A DNA stretch of 64,000 bases from Ampullimonas aquatilis (GTDB lineage: Bacteria; Pseudomonadota; Gammaproteobacteria; Burkholderiales; Burkholderiaceae_D): positions 1,488,001 to 1,552,000 of the forward strand of contig NZ_CP183834.1 in the NCBI RefSeq assembly GCF_049675895.1. Reading direction: 5' to 3'. A program made the translations under genes and the position numbers. The notes under the pieces are model-generated. The model ran no database searches, was not told the origin of the DNA, and saw only the letters and a list, made by a program, of their open reading frames with translations. Positions 1 to 9,050 of this stretch are shown in pieces. The first letter of the stretch is position 1. Every line of letters starts with the position of its first letter.

Positions 1-2
1 GG

Positions 3-65
3 TCTGAGGGTGGCGCATGGTTGAAATCAGAATGGCTGGATACTGAGGTAGTGTATAAAAAATGA
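3..65 (+). CDS. possible 3' end of an upstream gene (partial)
   Basis: An open frame enters from the left edge and stops with TGA at 63-65, giving a tail ending SEWLDTEVVYKK. Only about 20 codons are visible, so the product cannot be named. The gene before addA is often addB in related bacteria, but the tail shows no AddB cysteine motif. The last ten or so codons lie inside a reverse-oriented copy of the 71-bp repeat (40-110), so if the frame is real the repeat supplies its C-terminus and stop. It may equally be chance. Confidence 0.3.
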   Translation, partial: SEGGAWLKSEWLDTEVVYKK

Positions 66-110
66 GCCTTTATAAATGTACTATACAAGCCTATTTAAGC
101 TTATACACCA
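40..110 (-). repeat. 71-bp GTAT-box repeat, copy 1
   Basis: Minus-strand copy of the dispersed 71-bp family. Read on the minus strand it starts with GTGTAT (108-103) and ends with CAGTAT (45-40), exactly 63 bp apart. It holds a TTTTTTATAC block matching the copy at 8303 and AGTAC in place of the usual AGTGC. It lies between the possible upstream gene end and addA. Confidence 0.75.
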
Positions 111-246
111 TCCTGGTATGCCTGTTTTTACGAATCTTTAGCCGAAATGACTGCTTGAAAAAGCATCAGTCAGACAGGCAGTTTAGTCAGCGTTTTTGCT
201 CAGATTAAGCAAGAAGATCAACCCATTTTTTGAAGAAAATATCGCA

Positions 247-3200
247 ATGACAGCAGCCGATCAGCCCGGGTTACCGCCATCATCCAACCCGCCTTTGGAG
301 CAAGCCCACGCGCAGCCGCAGTTGCATCCTTATGCGGTCAACGGTGCCGGTGCGCCGTATGCGCAATTTCTGGCGCTGGCCTGTGATCCGGCGCGAAGTG
401 TGGTGATTGAGGCGTGCGCCGGTAGCGGTAAAACCTGGTTGCTGGTGTCACGGCTGTTTCGGCTCTTGCTGGCTGGCGTGCGCCCTAATGAAATTCTGGC
501 GATTACCTTCACCCGCAAAGCCGCGCAGGAAATGCGCGAGCGCCTCTACGAGCGGCTGGCCGAACTAGCCAGCGCGCCAGCGGCGCGTGCCTTAGACATG
601 CTGATTGAAACGGGGGTGGCCCCAGCCGATGCACCGGCCTTGCTCGGCCCGGCACGCCAGCTTTATGTGCAGGTGCTGGCAGCACCCAATGGCATGACGG
701 TCAGCACTTTTCATGGCTGGTTTACCAGTTTGCTCAAGGCCGCGCCGGTCTCGGCAGGTTTGCCGCAAGGTTTTGCGATGCAGGAAAAAATCTCGCGGCT
801 GGTCAATCCGGCCTGGCGCAACTTTTTGCAAAAGGTACAAACCGAGCCGATCACGCGGGCTGCTTTTGGCTGGCTGCTCAACACCCTGGGTGAATTCAAT
901 ACCCGCGATTTGCTTTTGAATCAATTGCATCATCGCGCTGAATGGCAGCTCTGGTTGCAAGCGCAGCCACCAATACCAGCGGCCTTGGCTGTGCCAACGC
1001 CCGTGCTGGATGAGCTGGGCTTGTCGTTTAACACCTTGCCCGCAGCGAGCCAGCATGCGGTGCAGGCTTTGGCGCAGCAATTTGGTGAGGTGGTGCAGGG
1101 TGATCCCATCACGCGCCTGATGCATGATCAAACCTTTAAAGCGCAGTGCTACCGTTTTACCAGCCAGCTTGGGCAAGGTTCAGAAGCTAATCAACGCAAC
1201 GCCGCCAAATTGGAGCAAGCGATCACCGCCTTTTTTGTCGATGGTGAGTTGAGCGAATTTAAAATGCTCTATAAAGGTTTTTGTACTACGGAGAATGAGC
1301 CTAAACAGTTCAAAGGCAATAAAGACCTCACTAAAAATCTCGGCAGCGCCACCCTTGAAATCCTCGTCAACCTGCACGTCGAACTCGCTGAACGACTGCT
1401 GGCAGTCCAAGCCGCTACTGCCGAACGCCAGACTTTTCTGATCAATGTGGCGTGCTGGCTGGCCAGTCAAACTTTGCAGGCTGGTTATGCACAGGAAAAA
1501 CTGGCGCGCCGCGAACTCGATTTTGCCGATCTGGAAGCACACGCGCATCGGCTCATGCAGGATGAAGCCTGGGGCGCTTATTTTCAGACCCGGCTGGATG
1601 CGCGTTATCGCCATATCCTGCTCGATGAATTTCAAGACACCAACCCCATGCAATGGGCGGTCATGGCGGGCTGGCTCGACAGCTACGCCTGGCAAGGTTT
1701 GCAGCCGCCCAGCCTGTTTGTGGTGGGCGATCCCAAGCAGTCCATCTATCGGTTTCGCGGTGCCGAGCCACGCTTGTTTGAAGTGGTGCGCAGCTGGATG
1801 CAAAGTCATCTCAACGCGGTGCATTTGCGTACCAACCACACGCGTCGTAATAGCCCTTTGGTGTTGAACGCCTTGAACCGTGGCTTTGCCCAGATTGGCC
1901 CGCGCTATGCACTGTATCAGCCGCAAAGCACCCAGCAGGCCGAGCAGCCCGGCCTGCTGCAATTGTTGGCGGTCAGTTTGCCTGCCACAGACAAAACTGC
2001 CAGCGCCGATACGGCGCTGAATCCACAAGAGCAAGCAGCCTTGCAATGGCGTGACCCATTCACCCAGGCGCAGATTGAACAGGAAAGCGAACCGCAACGG
2101 CTGGCGCGGGCCGAAGGCCAAGCCTTGGTGGCGGCTGTGCAAAGTGCTCGCGCCCAGCTGGGTTGTCGTTGGCGTGATGTGCTCTTGCTGGCGCGGGGGC
2201 GGCAACGTTTTGCCATCTATGAGGCCTGTTTTGCTGCGGCCGGTATTCCTTTTGTGAGTGACCGCTCCGGTGGCTTGTTAAGTACACTGGAAGCTGGCGA
2301 CCTGGAAGCGCTGCTGACCTTTTTAACCACGCCCGAAGCCAATCTGGCGCTGGCGCAAACCCTGAAAAGCCCGTTTTTTGCGGTGAGCGATCAGGCACTG
2401 TATGCCGTGGCGCGCGCAGTGCAACAGACTGCAAACCAGATCAACAACGAAGCCTCTAACCAAACCAGCACAGTCGCTGCGTGGTGGCACATGCTGCTAA
2501 GCCAGCAAAACTTATTGGGCGAGCAGGGCGCAGCCATCGTTGCGCAACTGAGCCATTGGCAAACACTGGCGGCGAGCTTGCCGGTGCATGATCTGCTGGA
2601 TGCCATCTACCATCAAGGGCAAGTGCGGGAACGTTATGCCGCTGCCGCACCACTGGTGCAGCGGGCCCGGGTGGTGGCCAATCTGGATGCGTTTTTGAAT
2701 CTGGCGCTGGATCTGGATGCTGGTCGATATCCCAGCGTGCCGCGCTTTTTGACTGAGCTGCACGCCTTGCGCCGTCTGGATGAGCGCGAGGCACCCAATG
2801 AAGGTGACACGAGTGATCAGGCCGGTGAGGGTGAGATGGCAGATGTGGGTAACGAAGCAGGCAACGACCTGACCGAAGCCAATGACCAGTCACTCGACGC
2901 CGTGCGCATGATGACGATTCATGCTGCCAAGGGTTTGGAAGCCGATATTGTTTTGCTGGCTGATGCCAATGGTAGTTTGAAAGCCGACGTCAAACCCTAT
3001 GCCAGTCTGGTCGATTGGCCCGCTGGCACAGCAGCACCTGTCGCCGCTTTCATGTTGCCTAATGCCAGCGGCCGTGGCCTGGCCATGCAGGATTTGCTCG
3101 AACAGCAAAACCTGCTCGGCCAGACCGAGCATTTCAACCTGCTTTATGTGGCCATGACACGCGCGCGCCAGAGCCTGATTGTGAGCGGCACCATCGGTAC

Positions 3201-4020
3201 CAAAGAAATAGCCAAAGCGGCCAAGGAAGCCAGTAAGGACACTAACAACGCAGCTAATGCAGAAGCAAATAATATCGCTAACAACGACAGCCTAGATCAC
3301 CTCATCCAGCCAGCCAGTACCAACAACGATTCAGACGAGCAGGCCGCGCATCAGCACATTTTGCGGGCCCTCATCAGCAAAGACAGCTGGTTGGGCGGCC
3401 TGTGTCGGGCCATGCCCGAAGCCCTGATGATGGTGAATCAAACCACGCCAGTGCCCGAACCGGTGCAAGCCAATTCAGCAAGCACCAATAGCGCGGCGAT
3501 GAGCTATCAACTGATTGAGTTTCGACCAACCCCTGTTGAAGTGAGGGAGTGCACCGCGGTACGTTTTAGCAATGCTCAAACAGATTGGGGCACCAGCGTC
3601 CATGCCGCGCTTGAAATGCTGGCACCGCAAAGCCGCCGCACGGGCTTGTCCTTCAATACCGAACTGGCGGCCGATGCTGCCGCGCTGCAAGTGGCGCGAG
3701 AGCTCATTGCGCAACCACATCTGCAAGCCTTTTTTGACCCGCAGCATTATGTCAGCGCCTACAACGAGCTGGAACTGGCCAGCAGCACCGGCGAGTTATT
3801 GCGCATTGACCGACTGGTAGAAACCAGCGACGCCATTTGGGTACTAGACTACAAACTGGCCAGCCAGGATGACGCCGCGCTGCTCAAGGAACGCCACAGC
3901 GCCCAATTGCAAAAATACGTTGCTGTGCTGCAAAGCTTGTCAGCTTCCAACCCCGTTGGCAACCCCAAACCAGTGAAGGCCGCGATTGTCACTTATGATG
4001 GGAAGTTCGTGGAGGTGTGA
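247..4020 (+). CDS. addA: UvrD/RecB-like helicase-nuclease, AddA type
   Basis: Large superfamily 1 DNA helicase fused to a C-terminal nuclease, expected to act with AddB in processing double-strand breaks for recombination. Visible motifs, counted from the ATG at 247: Walker A GSGKT near residue 60, helicase box LLDEFQDTNPMQW near 457, VVGDPKQSIYRFRGAEP near 491, MTIHAAKGLEADIVLL near 890 and LLYVAMTRARQ near 964. Near 1190-1205, IDRLVE...WVLDYK fits a PD-(D/E)XK nuclease core, followed by QLQKY. An Asn/Ala-rich low-complexity insert lies at about 1000-1040. A TTG at 196 would add 17 residues, but ATG 247 is more ordinary. AddB itself is not in the window. RecB is the alternative name, but no RecC or RecD is seen. 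Confidence 0.85.
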   Translation: MTAADQPGLPPSSNPPLEQAHAQPQLHPYAVNGAGAPYAQFLALACDPARSVVIEACAGSGKTWLLVSRLFRLLLAGVRPNEILAITFTRKAAQEMRERLYERLAELASAPAARALDMLIETGVAPADAPALLGPARQLYVQVLAAPNGMTVSTFHGWFTSLLKAAPVSAGLPQGFAMQEKISRLVNPAWRNFLQKVQTEPITRAAFGWLLNTLGEFNTRDLLLNQLHHRAEWQLWLQAQPPIPAALAVPTPVLDELGLSFNTLPAASQHAVQALAQQFGEVVQGDPITRLMHDQTFKAQCYRFTSQLGQGSEANQRNAAKLEQAITAFFVDGELSEFKMLYKGFCTTENEPKQFKGNKDLTKNLGSATLEILVNLHVELAERLLAVQAATAERQTFLINVACWLASQTLQAGYAQEKLARRELDFADLEAHAHRLMQDEAWGAYFQTRLDARYRHILLDEFQDTNPMQWAVMAGWLDSYAWQGLQPPSLFVVGDPKQSIYRFRGAEPRLFEVVRSWMQSHLNAVHLRTNHTRRNSPLVLNALNRGFAQIGPRYALYQPQSTQQAEQPGLLQLLAVSLPATDKTASADTALNPQEQAALQWRDPFTQAQIEQESEPQRLARAEGQALVAAVQSARAQLGCRWRDVLLLARGRQRFAIYEACFAAAGIPFVSDRSGGLLSTLEAGDLEALLTFLTTPEANLALAQTLKSPFFAVSDQALYAVARAVQQTANQINNEASNQTSTVAAWWHMLLSQQNLLGEQGAAIVAQLSHWQTLAASLPVHDLLDAIYHQGQVRERYAAAAPLVQRARVVANLDAFLNLALDLDAGRYPSVPRFLTELHALRRLDEREAPNEGDTSDQAGEGEMADVGNEAGNDLTEANDQSLDAVRMMTIHAAKGLEADIVLLADANGSLKADVKPYASLVDWPAGTAAPVAAFMLPNASGRGLAMQDLLEQQNLLGQTEHFNLLYVAMTRARQSLIVSGTIGTKEIAKAAKEASKDTNNAANAEANNIANNDSLDHLIQPASTNNDSDEQAAHQHILRALISKDSWLGGLCRAMPEALMMVNQTTPVPEPVQANSASTNSAAMSYQLIEFRPTPVEVRECTAVRFSNAQTDWGTSVHAALEMLAPQSRRTGLSFNTELAADAAALQVARELIAQPHLQAFFDPQHYVSAYNELELASSTGELLRIDRLVETSDAIWVLDYKLASQDDAALLKERHSAQLQKYVAVLQSLSASNPVGNPKPVKAAIVTYDGKFVEV

Positions 4021-4142
4021 GGGGTTATGAGAAATGGGATGCGATGAGGTGTATTGGTACAATCCATGGCTTTAGTAACTGATTGAAGTGACTGATTAGA
4101 TTATTTCTGTTTGTTTATCTCAATGACGTTAGCGAGTACATA

Positions 4143-4574
4143 ATGCCACTTCTCAAAGAACATGCGGATCAAATTGCTACGCTCCTGAACGAGCGGAACC
4201 AACTCATTAGGCCATACACCTATCAAGATGTCCTTGAGCATAAGGAAAATTACCTTGTCCACATTTCTGAGTCTGGCAAAGTGGTTGCTTGTGTTGAAGT
4301 CAAGGGAGTTCAGTGGTACCAAGCTGAAATCTTGCACCTTACTGTGGCTGCAACCGAAATCCGAAAGGGGCATGCTAAGGCATTGCTGCAAGAAGCCGAA
4401 CGTATTTCCCGTGAAAAAAATGCTCGCCTGCTCCAATGCACTATCCGTGAGGACAATGTTGAAAGCTGTTCACTGTTTGAAGGATTCGGCTTTTCGAGCG
4501 TAAATACTTTCTACAATTCAAGAAGTGGTAACAATATAACTGTCTACCAGAAGGTATTATCCAGTGCTCGCTAA
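4143..4574 (+). CDS. GNAT family N-acetyltransferase
   Basis: A 143-residue protein with a single GNAT fold. The acetyl-CoA binding segment reads RKGHAKALLQEAE, preceded by the strand AEILHLTVAA and followed by a C-terminal SLFEGFGFSSV segment typical of the family. It resembles the acetyltransferase part of ArgA-type proteins in length and pattern, but no amino-acid kinase domain is present and the substrate is unknown. Base composition is more AT-rich than the neighbouring addA and dnaX genes. It stands with the next gene in a short accessory stretch between two conserved blocks, which suggests later insertion. Confidence 0.75.
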   Translation: MPLLKEHADQIATLLNERNQLIRPYTYQDVLEHKENYLVHISESGKVVACVEVKGVQWYQAEILHLTVAATEIRKGHAKALLQEAERISREKNARLLQCTIREDNVESCSLFEGFGFSSVNTFYNSRSGNNITVYQKVLSSAR

Positions 4575-4640
4575 TTAGGCTGTCTACCTGATCCGAATGT
4601 AAAGCAATATAAGTTGATAACTTCTTCGTTAGCTTTTTAT

Positions 4641-5159
4641 ATGATGAATATCTTTATAGATTTCCTGCAGAGCAACTCCGCACTCCTTGTTGCCGTGATT
4701 GCCCTATTCATCAGCCTTCGTGCGAACTGGACGGCTCATAAAGCGCATGAGCTGAATGTCAACATCAAGGCAGAAACTGACCGCCGCGTTTTTGCCGAAA
4801 AACACCGAGAACTCTTGAACGAGCTTGATTCGCAATATACCAAGCTTGCAACATTGGCATTTGTTACAGCTCATAAGATCAAGCTCTTTAAGGAGAATCC
4901 CGCGCTGCATGAAAGCCATTCCGATGAATTTGCTCGCTTAAAGTCAAATTTGGGATCTGTAGAGGTCTTGCGCAGTGACTACCCGAAGCGTCGTATAACA
5001 GCTGAGCAACTCTCTAACTCCGCTACAGATTCAGCGGAGATTGACACTATGCTTTCTAAGGTTCGTCAACTCACGATCCATGTTGAGAAAGACATTCGGC
5101 ATGAAGAGTCCGCCTTAGAGTTACTGCGTAGTAAAACCCATAAATTATCTCAGGCATAA
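4641..5159 (+). CDS. membrane-anchored coiled-coil protein, unknown function
   Basis: I do not recognise this protein. From the ATG pair at 4641/4644 it has about 172 residues. One hydrophobic segment near the N-terminus (SALLVAVIALFISLRANW) would anchor it in the inner membrane. The remainder is charged and mostly helical, with likely coiled-coil stretches (KAETDRRVFAEKHRELLNEL; IDTMLSKVRQLTIHVEKDI). A TTG at 4614 would add nine residues. It follows the GNAT gene in the same direction, shares its lower GC, and no promoter or terminator is evident between them. Function is open. Confidence 0.6.
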   Translation: MMNIFIDFLQSNSALLVAVIALFISLRANWTAHKAHELNVNIKAETDRRVFAEKHRELLNELDSQYTKLATLAFVTAHKIKLFKENPALHESHSDEFARLKSNLGSVEVLRSDYPKRRITAEQLSNSATDSAEIDTMLSKVRQLTIHVEKDIRHEESALELLRSKTHKLSQA

Positions 5160-5307
5160 CTTTTCGATCATAGAGTCATCTTCTATCTTCAACATCCTAC
5201 TCCGACACGGGCCTAATTACTTCCAGCTAAAGTAAACAACAAGTCTGTATATGTGTCAGCGAACAGTGCCTCATTCCCCACCTTTATCAATATTCATCAT
5301 CATAAGC

Positions 5308-5336
5308 ATGACCAGCGTCGGACATCCTGTTAGAAT
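5308..5336 (+). promoter_or_regulatory. candidate sigma-70 promoter of the SRP RNA
   Basis: ATGACC (-35) and TAGAAT (-10) are separated by 17 bp. Transcription would start about 7 bp downstream, at the first base pairs of the SRP RNA terminal stem. Confidence 0.55.
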
Positions 5337-5340
5337 GCTT

Positions 5341-5442
5341 GCTGGCGGGCCTCCTCGCATTGGTGCGCGGTGAACCTGGTCAGGTCGGGAACGAAGCAGC
5401 CACAGTCGTTATCGCCAAGTGCCGAGATCAAGGCTCGCCTCC
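5341..5442 (+). ncRNA. ffs: bacterial small signal recognition particle RNA (4.5S)
   Basis: The RNA partner of Ffh in co-translational membrane targeting. The diagnostic apical segment is present: GGTCAGGTCGGGAACGAAGC at about 5379-5398, giving the GGAA-type tetraloop (here GGGAACG context) and the asymmetric-loop sequences that contact the Ffh M domain. The ends pair: GGCGGGCCT (5344-5352) with AGGCTCGCC (5431-5439), a nine-base stem with one wobble or mismatch. The length of about 100 nt fits the small bacterial form. It sits upstream of dnaX, as is usual in many proteobacteria. Exact ends are estimated from the stem. Confidence 0.92.
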
Positions 5443-5754
5443 TAATTTTCTTTCGTTGGTATGGGTTGTTCATCATGCTGCGCTGGTTTGGCCGGTTATT
5501 ACCAGTCATGGCTTTATCAGCATTGGGTGAGCTGTTTAACGACGCTTACTGATGAAACTGCGGTTTGCAGCGGCTGTTGTGGATTGTTGGCAGCCACCGC
5601 TGGTACCTTCAATCGGTACTTTCAAGCAGGTCTGGTTGTGACTGACATATTGTTTGATAATCGGGTTCTGAGGATGTTCTTTTTCGTCTGTTCTTCGACC
5701 TTGCTGCAATAATCCCTCGCTCATTTCAACACGCTCACACTGACCGCCATCGCC
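5443..5754 (+). other. 312-bp gap between SRP RNA and dnaX
   Basis: No convincing gene. It would carry the dnaX leader and promoter. A 6-bp inverted repeat, CAGCGG (5568-5573) and CCGCTG (5597-5602), lies in the middle. GATAAT at 5656-5661 could be a -10 box, but its -35 spacing is poor. Confidence 0.5.
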
Positions 5755-7740
5755 ATGTCCTATCTCGTTCTCGCCCGCAAGTATCGGCCTCGCAGTTTTG
5801 ACACGCTGGTAGGACAGGAACATGTTGTGCGTGCCTTGACGCATGCCTTGTCGCAGCAGCGGCTGCATCATGCCTATCTGTTTACTGGTACACGCGGCGT
5901 GGGTAAAACCACCTTGTCGCGGATTCTGGCCAAATCACTCAATTGCGAAGGCCCGGACGGGCAGGGTGGGATTACCGCCACGCCGTGTGGCGTGTGTCGT
6001 GCCTGTACCGAGATTGATGCGGGCCGTTTTGTTGATTACGTTGAAATGGATGCGGCGTCCAACCGGGGTGTGGATGAAATGGCGCAATTGCTGGAGCAGG
6101 CCAATTACCAGCCAGCGGCAGCGCGCTTTAAGGTGTATATGATTGATGAGGTGCACATGCTCACCAATCACGCCTTTAACGCGATGTTAAAGACGCTGGA
6201 AGAGCCGCCGCCCTATGTCAAATTTATTCTGGCCACGACCGATCCACAAAAGATTCCGGCCACGGTGCTGTCGCGCTGTCTGCAGTTCAACCTCAAGCAG
6301 ATGCCACAACCGCAGATTGTTGGACACCTGCAAAATATTTTGGGGCAGGAGCAGATTGGTTTTGAAGAGGCGGCCATCAAGTTGCTTGCCAAAGCCGCAC
6401 AGGGCAGCATGCGTGATGCGTTGTCATTAACCGATCAGGCGATTGCCTATAGCGCCGGACAGGTGAGTGAAGAAGCCGTGCGTGGCATGCTGGGTGCGCT
6501 GGATCAGACCTATCTGTTTCGTTTGCTGGATGCTCTGGCCGCACAAGATGGCGCTACCCTGATGGCGATTGCCAATGAACTGGCGGCGCGCAGTGTGTCA
6601 TTTGCTGGTGTGTTGCAGGATATGGCTGCCTTGCTGCAACAGATTGCCCTGGTGCAACTGGTGCCGGGTGCGCTGGATGAATCTTTACCCGAAGCCAGCG
6701 AAGTGCAACGGCTGGCGCAATTGCTGGGTGCCGAGCTGGTGCAGTTGCTGTATCAGATTGCGATTCATGGTCGGCAAGACCTCAATCTGGCACCCGATGA
6801 ATTTGCCGGTTTTTCGATGACGCTGTTGCGCATGCTGGCGTTTCGTCCCGATGATGTAAAGCCGCAGCCAGGACAGGATGGTCCGGCCAAAGCCACGAGC
6901 AATCAAGCACCACGGCAAGCCGCTGCGCCAGCTACTCAAACCGCACCTGCCAGACCAGCGGCAAGCCAGACGACCCATGCGCCGAGCGCGCAAAGTTCCG
7001 CGGCGCGGCCTATGTCGCCAGCGCGTGCGGCACTCGAAGCCTTGCAGGCGGGTGGTCAGACTGGCGGATCACGCGGCATGAGCACACCAAGCAATAGCGC
7101 GGCTTATCCATCCAATCGCCAATCGTCGGCGGCATTGGCCATGCGTGAGCCAATGGCTGCCGAACAAGCGGGCATGGCACAGCGCCCCACGGCGGAGGTG
7201 ATTCCCTTTGTGGCACCTCCTGTCTCACCACTCGTTGCAGCCGTTGTTACACCATCAGCCGCTGCGGGTATCGCTCATGGCAACACCCAGGAAACCACGC
7301 CTGCCAAAACCAAGTCGGGCACGCCTGAATCGCTGCCCGAGCCGGTCGCCAATCTGGCAATTGATTGGCCGCAGTTGGCTATTGATATGGCCGAGGCAGG
7401 GCTGGTCAAGGCACTGGTGCGGGAGTTGGCTTATCAATCCGAATGTATTGCCACGGCCGATGATGTGTGGACCTTAAAGGTTGCCGCCAAGCCACTGACC
7501 GAGCGCGGTAACCCCGAAAAACTGGAGCAGGCAATTGCCAGCCATTATGGTCGGCCAATTCGTTTGCAGGTGGAATTGGGGCGTGCGCACCATACCGCTG
7601 CGTTGCGGGTTGCTACCGTGCAGGCCGAAGCGTTGGCGAATGCACAGGCAGTCGCCATGGCTGATCCGATGATACAAATGCTGATGACGCAATTCGATGG
7701 CAAAATCGTTGAAGGCTCCATCAAGCCGGTGAGCAAGTAA
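5755..7740 (+). CDS. dnaX: DNA polymerase III subunits gamma/tau
   Basis: Clamp-loader ATPase of the replicative polymerase, 661 residues. The N-terminus MSYLVLARKYRPRSFDTLVGQ is characteristic. Walker A GTRGVGKTT lies near residue 45, the zinc cluster CEGPDGQ...CGVCRAC near 64-83, the Walker B/DEAD-like box IDEVH near 129, and the SRC arginine-finger motif near 170. A proline/alanine/glutamine-rich linker (about 370-530) leads to the tau C-terminal domain that binds polymerase alpha and DnaB. No A6/A7 slippery run was found, so the programmed frameshift that makes gamma in E. coli is not evident and tau may be the only product. Same strand as ffs, ybaB and recR. Confidence 0.96.
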   Translation: MSYLVLARKYRPRSFDTLVGQEHVVRALTHALSQQRLHHAYLFTGTRGVGKTTLSRILAKSLNCEGPDGQGGITATPCGVCRACTEIDAGRFVDYVEMDAASNRGVDEMAQLLEQANYQPAAARFKVYMIDEVHMLTNHAFNAMLKTLEEPPPYVKFILATTDPQKIPATVLSRCLQFNLKQMPQPQIVGHLQNILGQEQIGFEEAAIKLLAKAAQGSMRDALSLTDQAIAYSAGQVSEEAVRGMLGALDQTYLFRLLDALAAQDGATLMAIANELAARSVSFAGVLQDMAALLQQIALVQLVPGALDESLPEASEVQRLAQLLGAELVQLLYQIAIHGRQDLNLAPDEFAGFSMTLLRMLAFRPDDVKPQPGQDGPAKATSNQAPRQAAAPATQTAPARPAASQTTHAPSAQSSAARPMSPARAALEALQAGGQTGGSRGMSTPSNSAAYPSNRQSSAALAMREPMAAEQAGMAQRPTAEVIPFVAPPVSPLVAAVVTPSAAAGIAHGNTQETTPAKTKSGTPESLPEPVANLAIDWPQLAIDMAEAGLVKALVRELAYQSECIATADDVWTLKVAAKPLTERGNPEKLEQAIASHYGRPIRLQVELGRAHHTAALRVATVQAEALANAQAVAMADPMIQMLMTQFDGKIVEGSIKPVSK

Positions 7741-7827
7741 GTCACATCAATCGACTAAAGCGCAGCCGTCTGATTTACAAAAAACTATTTATATCTAATT
7801 CAATCAAGCTCTTATAAGGATGACATC

Positions 7828-8154
7828 ATGATGAAAGGTCAAATTGCAGGTCTGATGAAACAGGCTCAGGCGATGCAGGACAACATGAAAAAAATGCAGG
7901 AACAGCTCGGCTCGATCGAGGTGGAAGGTCAGTCTGGTGCCGGTCTGGTGAAGATCGTCATGACTTGCCGCAACGAAGTCAAACGCGTGACGATTGATCC
8001 TAGTCTGTTGACAGATGACAAAGACATGCTGGAAGATCTGGTCGCTGCGGCGATGAACGATGCAGTGCGTAAAGCCGAGCAGACTTCTTCTGAAAAAATG
8101 TCCGGCCTGACTTCTGGTTTGCCATTGCCACCCGGATTCAAACTGCCTTTCTGA
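7828..8154 (+). CDS. ybaB: YbaB/EbfC family nucleoid-associated protein
   Basis: A 108-residue DNA-binding protein of the YbaB/EbfC family, which forms dimers and coats the nucleoid. The family pattern is clear: MMKGQIAGLMKQAQAMQDNMKKMQEQL, then VEGQSGAGLVKIVMTCRNEVKRV, then DKDMLEDLVAAAMNDAVRKAEQ, and a Gly/Pro-rich end (LTSGLPLPPGFKLPF). An AAGGA ribosome-binding site at 7816-7820 sits 7 nt before the ATG at 7828. It is placed between dnaX and recR, the order seen across proteobacteria, which links it loosely to replication and repair. Confidence 0.95.
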   Translation: MMKGQIAGLMKQAQAMQDNMKKMQEQLGSIEVEGQSGAGLVKIVMTCRNEVKRVTIDPSLLTDDKDMLEDLVAAAMNDAVRKAEQTSSEKMSGLTSGLPLPPGFKLPF

Positions 8155-8262
8155 TACGGCCTGGGTGTGCGCCGCTTTGGGCTGGGTTGATCAACCCGGT
8201 CTTTGGCAATCGCCAAGGCTGCCGGTGGTGTTATATCCACTTGCACCTTGGCAAATCGCTTG

Positions 8263-8281
8263 AACGGCCTTGCCGGTTTTT
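8263..8281 (+). terminator. weak terminator-like hairpin after ybaB
   Basis: CGGC-CTT-GCCG stem (8265-8275) followed by a run of T. The stem is short, so this is tentative. Confidence 0.35.
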
Positions 8282-8302
8282 AGTAAAAAATATCTAAAAT
8301 TA

Positions 8303-8373
8303 GGGAGTATGATTAAAAACAAGGTTCTATAGTGCGTATATATTGATTCATTTTTTATACATACCTAGAGTAT
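8303..8373 (+). repeat. 71-bp GTAT-box repeat, copy 2
   Basis: GGGAGTAT opens the copy and GAGTAT (8368-8373) closes it, 63 bp from the first GAGTAT (8305). The core is AGTGCGTATATATTGATTC and the T-rich block ends in ATAC, giving the ATAC-N9-GTAT dyad. It lies between ybaB and recR, both on the plus strand. Confidence 0.85.
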
Positions 8374-8447
8374 CTACATAGTTAATTTTACTGCCTAATA
8401 ACTTCTCTTCTAGATTTCCCATTCCATCATCTAGCAAAGCGGACTGA

Positions 8448-9050
8448 TTGTTGAAACCCCATTCCCCCCTGGAACAGTTGATTGAAGCCTTGCGGCGTTT
8501 ACCGGGCATTGGTCCCAAGTCGGCACAGCGTATGGCGTTTCATCTGCTGCAGCATGATCGCGATGGTGCCAGCATGTTGGGCGAAGCGCTGTTGCAGGCG
8601 GTGGCGCAGGTTCAGCATTGTCGTGCCTGTAATACTTTTTCTGAACAAGAGATCTGCGATACCTGCGCCAATCCGCAGCGCGACCGCAAACTGCTGTGTG
8701 TGGTGGAAACGCCGGCTGATCAATTGGCGATTGAGCAGACCCATAGTTATCGTGGTTTGTATTTTGTGTTGATGGGGCGACTCTCACCGCTGGACGGTAT
8801 GGGCCCCAAGGAAATCAATCTGGAACGCCTGATTGAGCGCGCTGCCGATGGCACGGTGGAAGAAGTCATCCTGGCGACCAACTTTACCAGTGAAGGTGAA
8901 GCCACCGCGCATTATGTGAGTGAGCTATTGCGTGGCCGCGGTGTGCGTACCACCCGACTGGCGCGTGGTGTGCCGGTGGGGGGCGAACTGGAATATGTGG
9001 ATGTTGGCACCGTGGCGCGGGCCTTGCTAGATCGCCGGAGTGAGTCTTAG
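8448..9050 (+). CDS. recR: recombination mediator protein RecR
   Basis: RecR works with RecO/RecF to load RecA at gaps. The 200-residue length is the family norm. The helix-hairpin-helix LRRLPGIGPKSAQRMAFHLL starts near residue 15. A four-cysteine zinc finger follows (CRACNTF...CDTC, about 57-72), then a Toprim domain beginning LCVVETPADQLAIE. The C-terminal VRTTRLARGVPVGGELEYVD is highly conserved. No ATG exists before the helix-hairpin-helix, so a TTG is used: 8448 or the adjacent TTG at 8451. Its stop overlaps by four bases the stop of the convergent membrane protein gene. Confidence 0.95.
   Translation: MLKPHSPLEQLIEALRRLPGIGPKSAQRMAFHLLQHDRDGASMLGEALLQAVAQVQHCRACNTFSEQEICDTCANPQRDRKLLCVVETPADQLAIEQTHSYRGLYFVLMGRLSPLDGMGPKEINLERLIERAADGTVEEVILATNFTSEGEATAHYVSELLRGRGVRTTRLARGVPVGGELEYVDVGTVARALLDRRSES

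Noticed and set aside
1180..2205. 341-codon open frame antisense to addA.
   Set aside because: It is a shadow of the GC-skewed addA codons; the translation has no recognisable domain and addA is clearly coding.
5339..5712. Short open frames over and after the SRP RNA.
   Set aside because: They overlap a clear structural RNA and its downstream gap and show no protein family pattern.
5755..7740. Programmed frameshift in dnaX to make gamma.
   Set aside because: No A6/A7-G slippery heptamer with a downstream stem was seen in the gene, so I do not claim it.
7741..7827. AT-rich stretch before ybaB resembling part of the 71-bp repeat.
   Set aside because: No pair of GTAT boxes at 63 bp and no AGTGC core.
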